A DNA stretch of 64,000 nt. Origin: Colwellia ponticola (GTDB taxonomy: Bacteria; Pseudomonadota; Gammaproteobacteria; Enterobacterales; Alteromonadaceae). The notes below the pieces were generated by a model, which worked only from the letters and a program-made list of their open reading frames with translations, had not been told where the DNA came from and ran no database searches. The number at the start of each line of letters is the position of its first letter. The first letter of the stretch is position 1. Below, in pieces: positions 44,366 to 55,288 of the stretch. The DNA is taken from positions 37,092 to 101,091 of the forward strand of contig NZ_SZVP01000013.1 in the NCBI RefSeq assembly GCF_005885605.1. The letters run 5' to 3'. The position numbers and the translations under genes were made by a program.

Positions 44366-47300
44366 TGACGCAAGCAGAGCTAACGCTGAAAAATCTTGAT
44401 GCTGCCAGTATTGCATTAAGCGGAAAACACCTGATTGAAGCCAGTGCCGGCACCGGTAAAACCTACAATATTACCCGTATTTACTTACGTTTATTACTTG
44501 AGCGCGAATTAACCGTAGAACAAATATTGTTAATGACCTTTACCAAGGATGCCACGCAAGAGCTACGCGGGCGCATTGATACGTTTATTCGTTTAGCCCT
44601 AAAAGACTGGGATAGTTTGTGTACAACAGATGCCTATTTTACTGAACTTGATAAACGTATTGATAAAACGCGGCGCGAATTTCTATTAAAACGTGCTTTA
44701 TTGTTCTTAGATGAAGCCGCTATTTTTACCATTCATGGCTTTTGCCAGCGGGTACTGAGTCAATATGCGTTTACCAGTGGTTTGCCTTTTAATGCCAATA
44801 TGGCTGCTAACTCCTCTGACATTACGCTGCAAGTTTGCCAAGATTGGTATCGCAGTTTAGCTAAATCAGACGATGAAAGTTTTATGCTATTGGCTAGCTT
44901 TTGGCCAACACCCGATAGCTTTTTAGCAAGTTTTAGTAAAGCTATCGGTCACACCAGTGCTTTGTCCGTAATTGATGTTGATAGCATTGCAGCTGAATTT
45001 ATTGCCTTAGTGCGTCTTGCTGCGCAAACGTTATCGGCTAACAGCGACTTATTTGAAAATGCGTTAATATTGGTAAAAAAAGGCGCAGAGCAAGAAAAAA
45101 GACGTAGTGAATTGTCACAATTAGTGCATTGGCTGGACAGCATTATCAGTGAAGAGCTTAGTGTAATGGCGGCGGGCGAGGGCAAGGTAAAAATGCCGGA
45201 TAGCTTTTTTGATGGTAAACGTTATGCGCGTTCAGCCTTTAAAAGCGAGTTACTAGCCGCGTTTGAGCCAGTAAAGGCGTTGAAAGAACAGCTGAAAAAA
45301 ATAGCGAGTAACCTTAATAAAGCCAAAGCCTACGCGATTGTTAAGTCTGGTATTTATAGTATTAGACAAGAGGTGATTGAACAAAAACAAGCACTTAACT
45401 TGTTAGATTTTGACGATCTTATTAATACGTTAGCGGATTGTCTTAGCGCCGCAAACGAAAGCGCTAATTTACTCGCGCAACAATTACTGAGCCAATACCC
45501 GGTGGCGTTAATTGATGAATTTCAAGATACCGATCCTAAACAATTTGGTATTTTACAAGCCATTTATTATGGCGATAAGGCTAAACATTCAAACGCGGGC
45601 TTATTTCTTATTGGCGATCCTAAACAAGCTATTTATGGCTTTCGAGGCGGTGATATATTTGCCTATTTAAACGCACGCCGCGGTTGTGATCATCATTGGC
45701 TGATGGATACTAACTGGCGCTCAACGCCTGACATGATTGCCGGCTATAACCAACTGTTTACTTACCAGCGCAATGAAAGTGCTGCGCAGGGAGAAAGTGT
45801 CTTCGGCTTTGGTATTCCTTATTTACCGGTACTGGCGGGTAAACAAACGCAGCAAAATACTCAAGCGACGAATCATTCACTAATGGTCAATAGTGGTAAG
45901 TTGGTTGACAGTGATAAAGCGCTGCAATTTATCCATTTTAGTGCGCCAACAGATGATGTAGATGGTAGTACTAAAACGGATAAAGTGACGCAAGCAAGTC
46001 GACCTATGTTGGCTGCCTGGTGCGCCAATGAAATAGTGGCTTTACTGTGCACTAAGGTAACGCCAAAGGTAAAACCTAAAGATATCGCCATACTAGTCAG
46101 AGATGGCGCCGAAGCCCGAGATATAAAGCATGCCTTAGAGCAAGCAGGGCTTGATAGCGTATTTTTATCAGACCGAGCCAACTTATTTCATTCTGCGCAA
46201 GCTAAACAATTACTAGGGCTACTTAAAGGGGTGTTATTACCCGAAGATGAGCGTTTATTTGTCGCGGCATTATCTTGTGGTTTGTTAGGGTTTGATGCCA
46301 AAAAGTTACATCAGCTGCAACAAGATGAACTCGCTTATCAAACACTCAAGTTTACTTTTATTGATTATCGCAGCCAATGGCAACGCCAAGGCTTTATTAC
46401 CATGGCGATTAACTTGATGCACAACTTACTTGACGTGCCTCAGCATAATAAAGATCGTTGTTTAACCAATGTATTGCATTTATTTGAAATTTTACAAGCG
46501 GCGAGCGTGCGATTAAGCCAAGGACAAGAATTAGTCCACTGGTTTGAGCAGCAATGCCATGCACAAACTAATGACGTTGAAGCGGAATTGCGTTTAGAAA
46601 GTGATGGTGATCTTATCCGCTTGATAACCCAACATGGCTCAAAAGGACTTGAATACCCTTATGTGTTTATTCCTTTTGCCTGTCGTCATAAAGATCCCCT
46701 TAAGTTTGGTAATAAGTCGGTGAGCTATCTGGAATATCATGATAAAAACGGTGATTTATGCTTAAGTCTTGATGGCTCCCAAGAAGCTAAACAAGCCATG
46801 AGTTTGGAGTCTTATGCTGAAAGTATTCGCTTATTGTATGTCGCGATCACCCGAGCAGAGCGGCGATGTTACCTGTTGTCTTGTGCCTTTGATGAGTATC
46901 ATTTATCTCCTTTAGGTCAAACACTACAGCTTGCAGAGCAAGAAAGCATTATTAAACCGCTACAAGCGCTTAAAGCCACTGCTGAGCATGCTATTGGTAT
47001 TCGAGAGGTGTCACTCGATTGTGTTATTGACTCACCTGCTAACCAAGTTGTTGATGTAGATAATCAAACCGGACTCAATTCGTTAGCAAAGAATACACAG
47101 GATGTAAGTAATCTTGTGGTCAGTCAATTTACTGGAAAAATAGAACGCGATTGGTGGTTAAGTTCATTTACGGCGTTAAGTCGTAATATACGCCATGGCG
47201 GTGTCTCTAATCCTGACAGGGATACCGATACCGCCATGGCTGCGTTAACCTCGTTCAATACTTTAGCGCTTGATGCGGCTGATGACTATGCTCAAGCAGA

Positions 47301-48189
47301 GCAGATCTGCTTTACCTTAGCTAAAGGTGCGCATACCGGTAATTTATTACACGATATTTTAGAAAAAACCGATTTTTCTGCGCCAGATTGGCAAGATAGT
47401 ATGGCAAAGCCACTGTCAGATTATGGTGAGTTAACAACTAGTGCCAATAATGCTAATAAGTCATTTACTGCTGATGAGTTAACTGCGTGGTTAACGCAAG
47501 TATTGAACGCGCCATTTATTACCAGTGATAACAGGATAACTCAGGGCATAACTGACGATATAACTGACGGCACAGTGAATGAAACGTTTGGCTGCTTAGC
47601 AGATCTTCCCAGTAATAAAACCTTACGCGAAAGTGAATTTTATTTTCCAATGCAAGGCGAAGGAACTGGCGTTTTAGCTAATTTGCTAACCGATCACCGA
47701 AATAGCGCTCAGCGTATTAATTTGGCAAATAGTAAGGCAAACAATAGTGCTAAAAGTGCCTTAACCTATCCGGTTATGTTACCAAGCTACAAAAAACTCT
47801 CAGGTATGATGCACGGTTTTATTGATTTAATTTTTGAATATCAAGGTAAGTACTACCTATGTGATTATAAATCAAACCACTTAGGTGATAGCTACCAGGA
47901 TTATCAATTTGATGCTTTGCTTGATAATGTTGAAAAAAATTATTACGACCTGCAATACCTTATTTATTCAGTAGCATTACATCGTTATTTGAGGCAAACC
48001 TTGATCGATTATGATGTTAACCAGCACTTTGGTGGTGTTTATTATTTATATTTACGTGGCATGACAACCGCGCCGACACACCTAGGATCAGGTGTTTATT
48101 ATCGAGCGGTCACCGAGCAAGAGCTTAATGCTTTAGACGCGCTATTTTCTCAAAAAAAGATAAACCCAGCAAAGACAGAGGAAGCCTAA
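44365..48189 (+). CDS. recB: Exodeoxyribonuclease V beta subunit RecB
   Basis: Helicase and nuclease subunit of RecBCD. 1274 residues. Motifs: Walker A EASAGTGKTYNITRIYLR with Lys32, motif Ia LLMTFTKDATQELRGRI, motif II LIDEFQDTDPKQF, motif III GDPKQAIYGFRGGDIFAYL, motif V ITQHGSKGLEYPYVFIPF and motif VI LLYVAITRAERRCYL. The C-terminal nuclease (about residues 1145-1180) has GFIDLIFEYQGKYYLCDYKSN, with the Asp and Asp-x-Lys of the active site, and an upstream His in GNLLHDILEKT. Everything expected for an active enzyme is present. One base separates its stop from the recD ATG. Confidence 0.97.
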   Translation: MTQAELTLKNLDAASIALSGKHLIEASAGTGKTYNITRIYLRLLLERELTVEQILLMTFTKDATQELRGRIDTFIRLALKDWDSLCTTDAYFTELDKRIDKTRREFLLKRALLFLDEAAIFTIHGFCQRVLSQYAFTSGLPFNANMAANSSDITLQVCQDWYRSLAKSDDESFMLLASFWPTPDSFLASFSKAIGHTSALSVIDVDSIAAEFIALVRLAAQTLSANSDLFENALILVKKGAEQEKRRSELSQLVHWLDSIISEELSVMAAGEGKVKMPDSFFDGKRYARSAFKSELLAAFEPVKALKEQLKKIASNLNKAKAYAIVKSGIYSIRQEVIEQKQALNLLDFDDLINTLADCLSAANESANLLAQQLLSQYPVALIDEFQDTDPKQFGILQAIYYGDKAKHSNAGLFLIGDPKQAIYGFRGGDIFAYLNARRGCDHHWLMDTNWRSTPDMIAGYNQLFTYQRNESAAQGESVFGFGIPYLPVLAGKQTQQNTQATNHSLMVNSGKLVDSDKALQFIHFSAPTDDVDGSTKTDKVTQASRPMLAAWCANEIVALLCTKVTPKVKPKDIAILVRDGAEARDIKHALEQAGLDSVFLSDRANLFHSAQAKQLLGLLKGVLLPEDERLFVAALSCGLLGFDAKKLHQLQQDELAYQTLKFTFIDYRSQWQRQGFITMAINLMHNLLDVPQHNKDRCLTNVLHLFEILQAASVRLSQGQELVHWFEQQCHAQTNDVEAELRLESDGDLIRLITQHGSKGLEYPYVFIPFACRHKDPLKFGNKSVSYLEYHDKNGDLCLSLDGSQEAKQAMSLESYAESIRLLYVAITRAERRCYLLSCAFDEYHLSPLGQTLQLAEQESIIKPLQALKATAEHAIGIREVSLDCVIDSPANQVVDVDNQTGLNSLAKNTQDVSNLVVSQFTGKIERDWWLSSFTALSRNIRHGGVSNPDRDTDTAMAALTSFNTLALDAADDYAQAEQICFTLAKGAHTGNLLHDILEKTDFSAPDWQDSMAKPLSDYGELTTSANNANKSFTADELTAWLTQVLNAPFITSDNRITQGITDDITDGTVNETFGCLADLPSNKTLRESEFYFPMQGEGTGVLANLLTDHRNSAQRINLANSKANNSAKSALTYPVMLPSYKKLSGMMHGFIDLIFEYQGKYYLCDYKSNHLGDSYQDYQFDALLDNVEKNYYDLQYLIYSVALHRYLRQTLIDYDVNQHFGGVYYLYLRGMTTAPTHLGSGVYYRAVTEQELNALDALFSQKKINPAKTEEA

Positions 48190-48190
48190 C

Positions 48191-50467
48191 ATGCTCAATC
48201 ACAATAAAAGTAACCTAGCTGGGCAGACCTATAGCCGTTTTAGTCAAGTAAAAGCAGTGATTCAGGGTGTTGAACCGATTGATTACTTCTTTGCTAAAGA
48301 AATGCTCAGCGCGCTTATACCTGCATCAACCGCACTTAGTTCGCCATCTGAGCCTGATAGCAGTAGTCATTTATATCATTTATTTTTAGCGTTAAGTGCT
48401 AGTTTACGAGCAGGTCATAGTTGTTTACCGTTAACGGCGGTTGCTGATCAGCATTGGGGTAGAGGCTATACCTCGCCAGTTAACGCAGACAGTAAAACCG
48501 ATGAAGTTATAGATCAGGGCGTTACTCACCCTGGTTTTGTTTTTGCAACCTTAACACAGCTTCACGCCATGGTTAGTGCGCTAACTATCGGTGCACAAGA
48601 TCAGCAATTACTGGTACTACACCATAACAATTTGTATTTACGTCGATATTTTCAATTTGAAAGCGATTTAGAACAAGCTATTAAGACGCGTTTAGTCGTG
48701 CAATGCCAGTATGATAACGACGATATTGCACAGTGTATTGAGGCACTTTTTCCTAATACAGAAGAGGAACAAGGAGGAGCGTCAGGAGAGATTGATTGGC
48801 AAAAAGTGGCGGTAGCCAATGCCATTAATAAAAACTTTAGTGTTATTGCTGGTGGTCCTGGTACAGGTAAAACTTATACGGTGACTAAGTTATTAGCTGC
48901 GCTAGTTATCTTAGAAGACAATAACTTAGAAGAAAAATCCATGGCAGAAAAAGAGCTGACACAGCAAGACGCGCCTATGCTTAATGTCGCTTTAGTTGCC
49001 CCCACGGGTAAAGCAGCACAACGTTTATCAGAATCTATCGTTAAGGCTATTAAAGATTTTACCGGTGAAATTGATAATAAAGTACTGGCTCAAATTCCCA
49101 CACAAGCACAAACCTTACACCGTTTGTTAGGCGTTTTGCCAAACTCACCCAACTTTAGGCACAATGAAGACAATCGTTTGGCTTATGATATTGTACTCAT
49201 TGATGAAGTGTCTATGGTCGACCTACCGCTCATGACACGGGTTTTTCGCGCGTTAAAAGACCATGCAAAAGTGATATTACTAGGCGATGCCGATCAATTA
49301 CCCTCTGTGGCAACGGGGAGTGTCTTAGCGGACATAGCGCCGCGACCACATGGTGGTTTTAGTGCTGCTAATGAGCAGTATTTAAGCCAAGTTTGCCAAC
49401 TTAAAGCGCAGCAACTCAGTGATTATTTCACCGCAAATAAAGGCGTTAATGCCGCCATTGAAGCCAAAGGCAGTTACCGCCATAACGCACACTTTGATTA
49501 TTTATCCTTTTTGGTTAAATCAAGACGTTTTGACGGTAAAGGCGGTATAGGCTTACTTGCTAATGCGGTCATTAACGGTGATGTGAAACGCAGTTGGCAG
49601 CTGTTAGTTAACGCGCAAAAGCAAGCCCTACAAAAACAATCAAGCCAAATCCCAGCCGAACTATCAATGGCTCAAGGCGAACTAAGTCAGTGGTTAGCGC
49701 CACTCGTGAAGCAATATTATCAACCCATTGAAAAGTGCACCACCGTGAGTGAGGCATTTGCGTTGTTAGCTCAATTTAGAGTGTTGTGCGCAACCAGACA
49801 AGGAGATTATGGTGTTGAACGTCTTAATGAGATCATTAAAGATTATTTAGGCAAAAATAATAGCCCTTTTGGGCAACACCAGCATAGCCTGTATCATGGT
49901 CAGCCGATTATGATTAATGAAAATGACTACCGCTTAGGTTTATATAATGGTGATATTGGCATTATGTGGTCGGTTGTTGATAAAGAAGGTAAAACACATT
50001 TAATGGCTTGTTTTGAAGATAATTCTTGCCAAGAAAAGTCACGCGAAGAAAGCTCTTTTAATGACAGCGCTTTGGAAAGTCTTACCAGTGAAAGTATTGT
50101 CAATGAAAGTAAGGACATTGACGATAAAACGCTTGCTGGAACAGTATCAACATCAATACCACCGCAGGGCGTTAGACAAATATTACCGTCACGCTTGCCT
50201 AAATTTGAAAGTGTTTATGCGATGACCATTCATAAAACGCAAGGTAGTGAGTTCTCTCATGTAGCTATGGTGCTTTCTCAAACGCACGGTGAGCAGCAAA
50301 ATCTACAAAAGGGCAGTAAATTATTATCAAGAGAATTACTTTACACGGGGATTACTCGCGCGAAAAAACAACTAACCCTGGCCGCTAGTCAAGGAGTTTG
50401 GCAACAAGGCGTCACCACACAAGTAAAACGTTATTCAGGTTTAACAATTAACGTGCTACAGCCTTAA
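48191..50467 (+). CDS. recD: Exodeoxyribonuclease V alpha subunit RecD
   Basis: 5'-3' helicase subunit of RecBCD. 758 residues, longer than E. coli RecD (608). Walker A is IAGGPGTGKTYTVTKLLAAL (about residues 220-239), motif II is VLIDEVSMVDLPLM, motif III GDADQLPSVATGSVL, and the C-terminal motifs are SVYAMTIHKTQGSEFSHV and LLYTGITRAKKQLTL. Extra length lies in two acidic or Ser-rich insertions: around residues 245-260 (DNNLEEKSMAEKE) and around 610-655 (EDNSCQEKSREESSFNDSAL). Last gene of the recCBD operon. Confidence 0.96.
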   Translation: MLNHNKSNLAGQTYSRFSQVKAVIQGVEPIDYFFAKEMLSALIPASTALSSPSEPDSSSHLYHLFLALSASLRAGHSCLPLTAVADQHWGRGYTSPVNADSKTDEVIDQGVTHPGFVFATLTQLHAMVSALTIGAQDQQLLVLHHNNLYLRRYFQFESDLEQAIKTRLVVQCQYDNDDIAQCIEALFPNTEEEQGGASGEIDWQKVAVANAINKNFSVIAGGPGTGKTYTVTKLLAALVILEDNNLEEKSMAEKELTQQDAPMLNVALVAPTGKAAQRLSESIVKAIKDFTGEIDNKVLAQIPTQAQTLHRLLGVLPNSPNFRHNEDNRLAYDIVLIDEVSMVDLPLMTRVFRALKDHAKVILLGDADQLPSVATGSVLADIAPRPHGGFSAANEQYLSQVCQLKAQQLSDYFTANKGVNAAIEAKGSYRHNAHFDYLSFLVKSRRFDGKGGIGLLANAVINGDVKRSWQLLVNAQKQALQKQSSQIPAELSMAQGELSQWLAPLVKQYYQPIEKCTTVSEAFALLAQFRVLCATRQGDYGVERLNEIIKDYLGKNNSPFGQHQHSLYHGQPIMINENDYRLGLYNGDIGIMWSVVDKEGKTHLMACFEDNSCQEKSREESSFNDSALESLTSESIVNESKDIDDKTLAGTVSTSIPPQGVRQILPSRLPKFESVYAMTIHKTQGSEFSHVAMVLSQTHGEQQNLQKGSKLLSRELLYTGITRAKKQLTLAASQGVWQQGVTTQVKRYSGLTINVLQP

Positions 50468-50564
50468 GCTAAGTCTTATCGCTAAAATAACACCTGAAGC
50501 CGATAAAGCTGCTAAGATAGCGTTTTATCATACATTAAGTACTACATAGGATTTTAGTAAACTC

Positions 50565-51125
50565 ATGCAATTGATTGATATAGATAAAGCACGTTATAGA
50601 AAGCATTTAAATATTGTTATTATTAGCTTTATTGGCTCATTACTGGTGTTATCGCTACTGTTTGGCACAATACTGATTAGTTTATTTTCAACGGTAGGTG
50701 ACACCAATGCACTACTACAAGTAGGCGCAGATGCGGTGCAAGTTGAGCAAGAGTCTAACTTTCGTTATAACTTATTAGGCGTTATTTTGGCGCTACTTGC
50801 TAATGCGGCTGTGTTACATAGCCTTAAAAGAAGTGATTTTTTTACCGAAATTTATTATGTTTGGCAAATAAAACAGCTGCAAAATCTCATTTATCGTAAA
50901 CTCAAAAAAATTAAAATAGCGGCTAAAGCAGGTGAAGAAGACGCGCTAATTATTCTATTCTTTTATTACCAAAGTCAATTACAAGTGTATAAACTAGATG
51001 ATAATACCATTACTTTAGAAACCATTGAGCGACATAGGCAAGAAGTCGACGAGAGTATTGCCGAACTTGGTTTAAGCATTACAACAGAGCAATTTAATAA
51101 ATCTTTACTTGCTCAATATAAATAA
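50565..51125 (+). CDS. DUF3087 family membrane protein
   Basis: A 186-residue protein of unknown function matching DUF3087: MQLIDIDKARYRKHLNIVII at the start, a first membrane helix at about residues 16-40 and a second at about 70-90 (YNLLGVILALLANAAVLHSL). A cytoplasmic helical part follows with YVWQIKQLQNLIYRKLKKIK and ALIILFFYYQSQLQVYKLDDNTIT. AGGA lies about 15 bases before the ATG. It lies 97 bases after recD and ends at a bidirectional terminator shared with infA. Confidence 0.85.
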   Translation: MQLIDIDKARYRKHLNIVIISFIGSLLVLSLLFGTILISLFSTVGDTNALLQVGADAVQVEQESNFRYNLLGVILALLANAAVLHSLKRSDFFTEIYYVWQIKQLQNLIYRKLKKIKIAAKAGEEDALIILFFYYQSQLQVYKLDDNTITLETIERHRQEVDESIAELGLSITTEQFNKSLLAQYK

Positions 51126-51202
51126 AAGTCAGTAGGCAAATCGGCATTTGTTTAGTCGTATATAGCTTGCAGCATAAATTTTACCGCTAGCTAACAGCAG
51201 AT

Positions 51203-51244
51203 AATAAAAAACCAGCATTCTAAAAGAGTTGCTGGTTTTTTATT
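51203..51244. terminator. Bidirectional terminator between DUF3087 gene and infA
   Basis: A perfect 15-bp stem (aataaaaaaccagca at 51203-51217 and its complement at 51230-51244) with a 12-base loop. A-rich and T-rich arms let it stop transcripts from both convergent genes. Confidence 0.93.
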
Positions 51245-51285
51245 ATTACTGTATCAGTAATAGATTACAAAAGTTATTAACTTAC

Positions 51286-51510
<225 letters not shown>

Positions 51511-51721
51511 CTAAACCTCTAATGTTGTGCAGATAGCTATCAAATATTCCTATATAGGTAATATTTTTTTAGCAGATAAAAAAGCTGCGCGAATGATGCC
51601 TAATTGCTTGGCTAATGTAAAGGCTTGTGGCTATTTATTTAGCAATTTCATGCTTATTAAGCTGAGCTTAGCTTAATAAATACTCACCTAGCCGCTATTT
51701 TTATCCACTTAGGTGTTAACT

Positions 51722-52453
51722 TCACTTGCAATTGATTAGCCATTGACCGTTAATAAAACGCTCAAATGGAAAGTAACGGTCTTTATAATTCATCTTCTGA
51801 CATTCATCAATTTGATAGCCTAAATACAAATAAGGTAGTGATCTTTGTTGACAAAAACTCAGCTGGGTTAGAATTGAAAAAACGCCCAAACCATGATTTT
51901 TATAGTCAGGGTGATAAAAAGTATAGACCGCTGATAAACCATCACTTAACACATCGGTTACCGCAACACACACCAGCACAGCTTCATCAATGCCGTTTTC
52001 TTTATCGCCAGGAGCCCAGGTTTCAATAAATAATTGTGTTGTTAACTGACAGCTTAAAAAACTTTCAAACTGCGCAAAAGAAGCAGGGTACATAGTACCG
52101 TCTTGATGCAAAGTATTAATGTAGTTTTCAAACAGTGGGTAATAGCTGTCTTTTAGTTGTGATGATTGTTTAATAATAAAGTGACTATTACGTTTTTTTG
52201 ATCTTTTTTGACTTTTCGAAGGCATAAAATGATTGGTTAACACCCGAATAGACTGACAAGCATTGCAATTAGGGCAGTTTGGTCGATAACTTTGATTACC
52301 ACTGCGACGAAAACCTTGTGTCATTAACCAAGCATAACTTTCACTGTTATGTAAACGTTCATCAACGGCGATCAGTAAACGCTCTTGTTGCTCAGGTAAA
52401 TAATTACAGGGGAATAATTGTGTTACGCCCAGTTTATAAGAAGTGTTAGTCAT
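51722..52453 (-). CDS. bpt: Aspartate/glutamate leucyltransferase
   Basis: Transfers leucine from Leu-tRNA to N-terminal Asp or Glu of proteins, marking them for ClpAP via the N-degron pathway. 243 residues. The N-terminal [17 protein letters not shown] and the Cys cluster [15 protein letters not shown] are the Bpt/ATE signature; [24 protein letters not shown] is the conserved C-terminal block with the GNAT-like fold. It lies 87 bases downstream of aat, which has the complementary N-degron activity, an arrangement common in gammaproteobacteria. Confidence 0.95.
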   Translation of the reverse strand: MTNTSYKLGVTQLFPCNYLPEQQERLLIAVDERLHNSESYAWLMTQGFRRSGNQSYRPNCPNCNACQSIRVLTNHFMPSKSQKRSKKRNSHFIIKQSSQLKDSYYPLFENYINTLHQDGTMYPASFAQFESFLSCQLTTQLFIETWAPGDKENGIDEAVLVCVAVTDVLSDGLSAVYTFYHPDYKNHGLGVFSILTQLSFCQQRSLPYLYLGYQIDECQKMNYKDRYFPFERFINGQWLINCK

Positions 52454-52540
52454 TGATAATATACCTAATTTTCAAGTGGGTAGCGGTCAAAAATGGTGTA
52501 CATTGTCTTTTACAAATTAACGCACCTGTATTTTAATTCA

Positions 52541-53266
52541 CTACGTTAGCGTTAAGGTTCTCGCTTGCCAAAAATCTGTAGGTAATGGCGTTGCTACCGC
52601 GATTTTTTGTTGCGCTAAAAAAGTATCGCGCGTTATTTCTTTAGCGCCCATATCTTCAAGAAAAGGGTTAAGTAACTGGCAATCAATAAAAGTAATACCT
52701 GCGCTATCTAGTAATTGTCCTAAGGCAACGAGTGCAAATTTCGACGCATTACTTTGTGTATAAAACATAGACTCGCCAGAAAAGAAACCATTAATGGCTA
52801 CGCCATATAAGCCACCGACCAATGTTTTGTTGGTTAACTCATCCGTGTGCCATATTTCAATAGAGTGAGCGTAACCTTGTTGATGTAACGCCAAGTAAGC
52901 GTTTATCATGTCAGGTAATATCCAAGTACCACCAACACGAAAGGGCGCTTGAGCACATAACTGTATTACTTGTGTAAAGTCTTGGTTTAAGGTGATTTGG
53001 TAGGGAGATTTGTTAATGGCTTTACGTAAAGTACGATTTATGCGTAATTGTGTGATAGCTATAATGGCTCTGGGATCAGGTGACCACCACAAAAAAGGAT
53101 CGTTGTCGCTATACCAAGGAAAAATACCCTGACTGTAGGCAGCGATTAAACGCTGTGGTGATAAATCACCCCCAAGGGCTAATAAACCATTGGGCTCAGT
53201 CAGAGCATGTTCTATTTGAGGAAAGGTCAAACTGTTATCATCAAGTTGATATAAAATTTGACCCAT
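52541..53266 (-). CDS. aat: Leucyl/phenylalanyl-tRNA-protein transferase
   Basis: Adds Leu or Phe to proteins with N-terminal Lys or Arg, the main bacterial N-degron enzyme. 241 residues. Motifs: FPQIEHALTEPNGLLALGGDLSPQRLIAAYSQGIFPWY at the start, WWSPDPRAII, GGTWILPDMINAYLALHQQGYAHSIE, LVGGLYGVAINGFFSGESMF and FIDCQLLNPFLEDMGA. Complete. Group order on the minus strand is trxB, aat, bpt, infA. Confidence 0.97.
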   Translation of the reverse strand: MGQILYQLDDNSLTFPQIEHALTEPNGLLALGGDLSPQRLIAAYSQGIFPWYSDNDPFLWWSPDPRAIIAITQLRINRTLRKAINKSPYQITLNQDFTQVIQLCAQAPFRVGGTWILPDMINAYLALHQQGYAHSIEIWHTDELTNKTLVGGLYGVAINGFFSGESMFYTQSNASKFALVALGQLLDSAGITFIDCQLLNPFLEDMGAKEITRDTFLAQQKIAVATPLPTDFWQARTLTLT

Positions 53267-53353
53267 TGTTATTCCTCTTGTTCATTATCACTATTCATTA
53301 AGGCCGGTACTTTTGTGACAAGCGACGCCTTAATATTAAACGTTAAGACGCTA

Positions 53354-54608
<1,255 letters not shown>

Positions 54609-55085
54609 ATGAGTTATAACAAAGCAATTGATCGTATCGATAAAAACATTTTAGTTGAATTACAAAAAAATGGTCGTTTATCTAATGTTGAATTATCAAA
54701 GCGAGTAGGGTTAAGTCCAACCCCTTGTTTAGAAAGAGTAAAACGTTTAGAAAAAGAGCAATATATTACTGGTTATAAGGCATTGCTTAATCCACATAAA
54801 CTTGATGCTGCTTTATTGGTTTTTGTTGAAATCACCTTGTCTAAAACCAGTCCTGATGTGTTTGATGATTTTGCTGCAGCGGTCGAAGACCTTGATGTCA
54901 TTCAAGAATGTCATTTAGTCTCCGGCGATTTTGACTTTTTACTCAAAACGCGGGTAAAAGATATGTCAGCGTATCGAGAGTTACTTGGTGACACCTTACT
55001 TAGGCTACCTGCGGTCAGTGAAAGCAGAACCTATGTGGTGATGGATGAAATAAAATCAACTAACTTACTGACCATTAAGCGCTAA
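54609..55085 (+). CDS. lrp: Leucine-responsive regulatory protein
   Basis: Global transcription factor of the Lrp/AsnC family. 158 residues, close to E. coli Lrp (164). The helix-turn-helix NILVELQKNGRLSNVELSKRVGLSPTPCLERVKRLE is nearly identical to Lrp, and the RAM ligand domain has LLVFVEITLS, IQECHLVSGDFDFLLKTRVKDMSAYRELL and RTYVVMDEIK. Lrp beside ftsK, as here, is the standard gammaproteobacterial arrangement and supports true Lrp rather than AsnC. Confidence 0.97.
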   Translation: MSYNKAIDRIDKNILVELQKNGRLSNVELSKRVGLSPTPCLERVKRLEKEQYITGYKALLNPHKLDAALLVFVEITLSKTSPDVFDDFAAAVEDLDVIQECHLVSGDFDFLLKTRVKDMSAYRELLGDTLLRLPAVSESRTYVVMDEIKSTNLLTIKR

Positions 55086-55288
55086 CTTAGCGCTCATTGA
55101 GTAAAAGCATTTACCTTATAGGATACTAAAAGCAGCCAGTAAAGTAGCCCTGTAAGCTAGCCAATTAATATAACTGTATAAAAAAACATGCCTTAATGGT
55201 AATTTGTTGCTGCCAACGAAGCGCTAATTTGATACTTTAGCTGTGCTATAGGTGATTCTACCTATTTAATTTCCAATGGTACTTATAA

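Noticed and set aside
40691..50467. recCBD as part of a prophage or defence island
   Set aside because: All three subunits are complete and chromosomal-type, with core genes on both sides; nothing phage-like is nearby.
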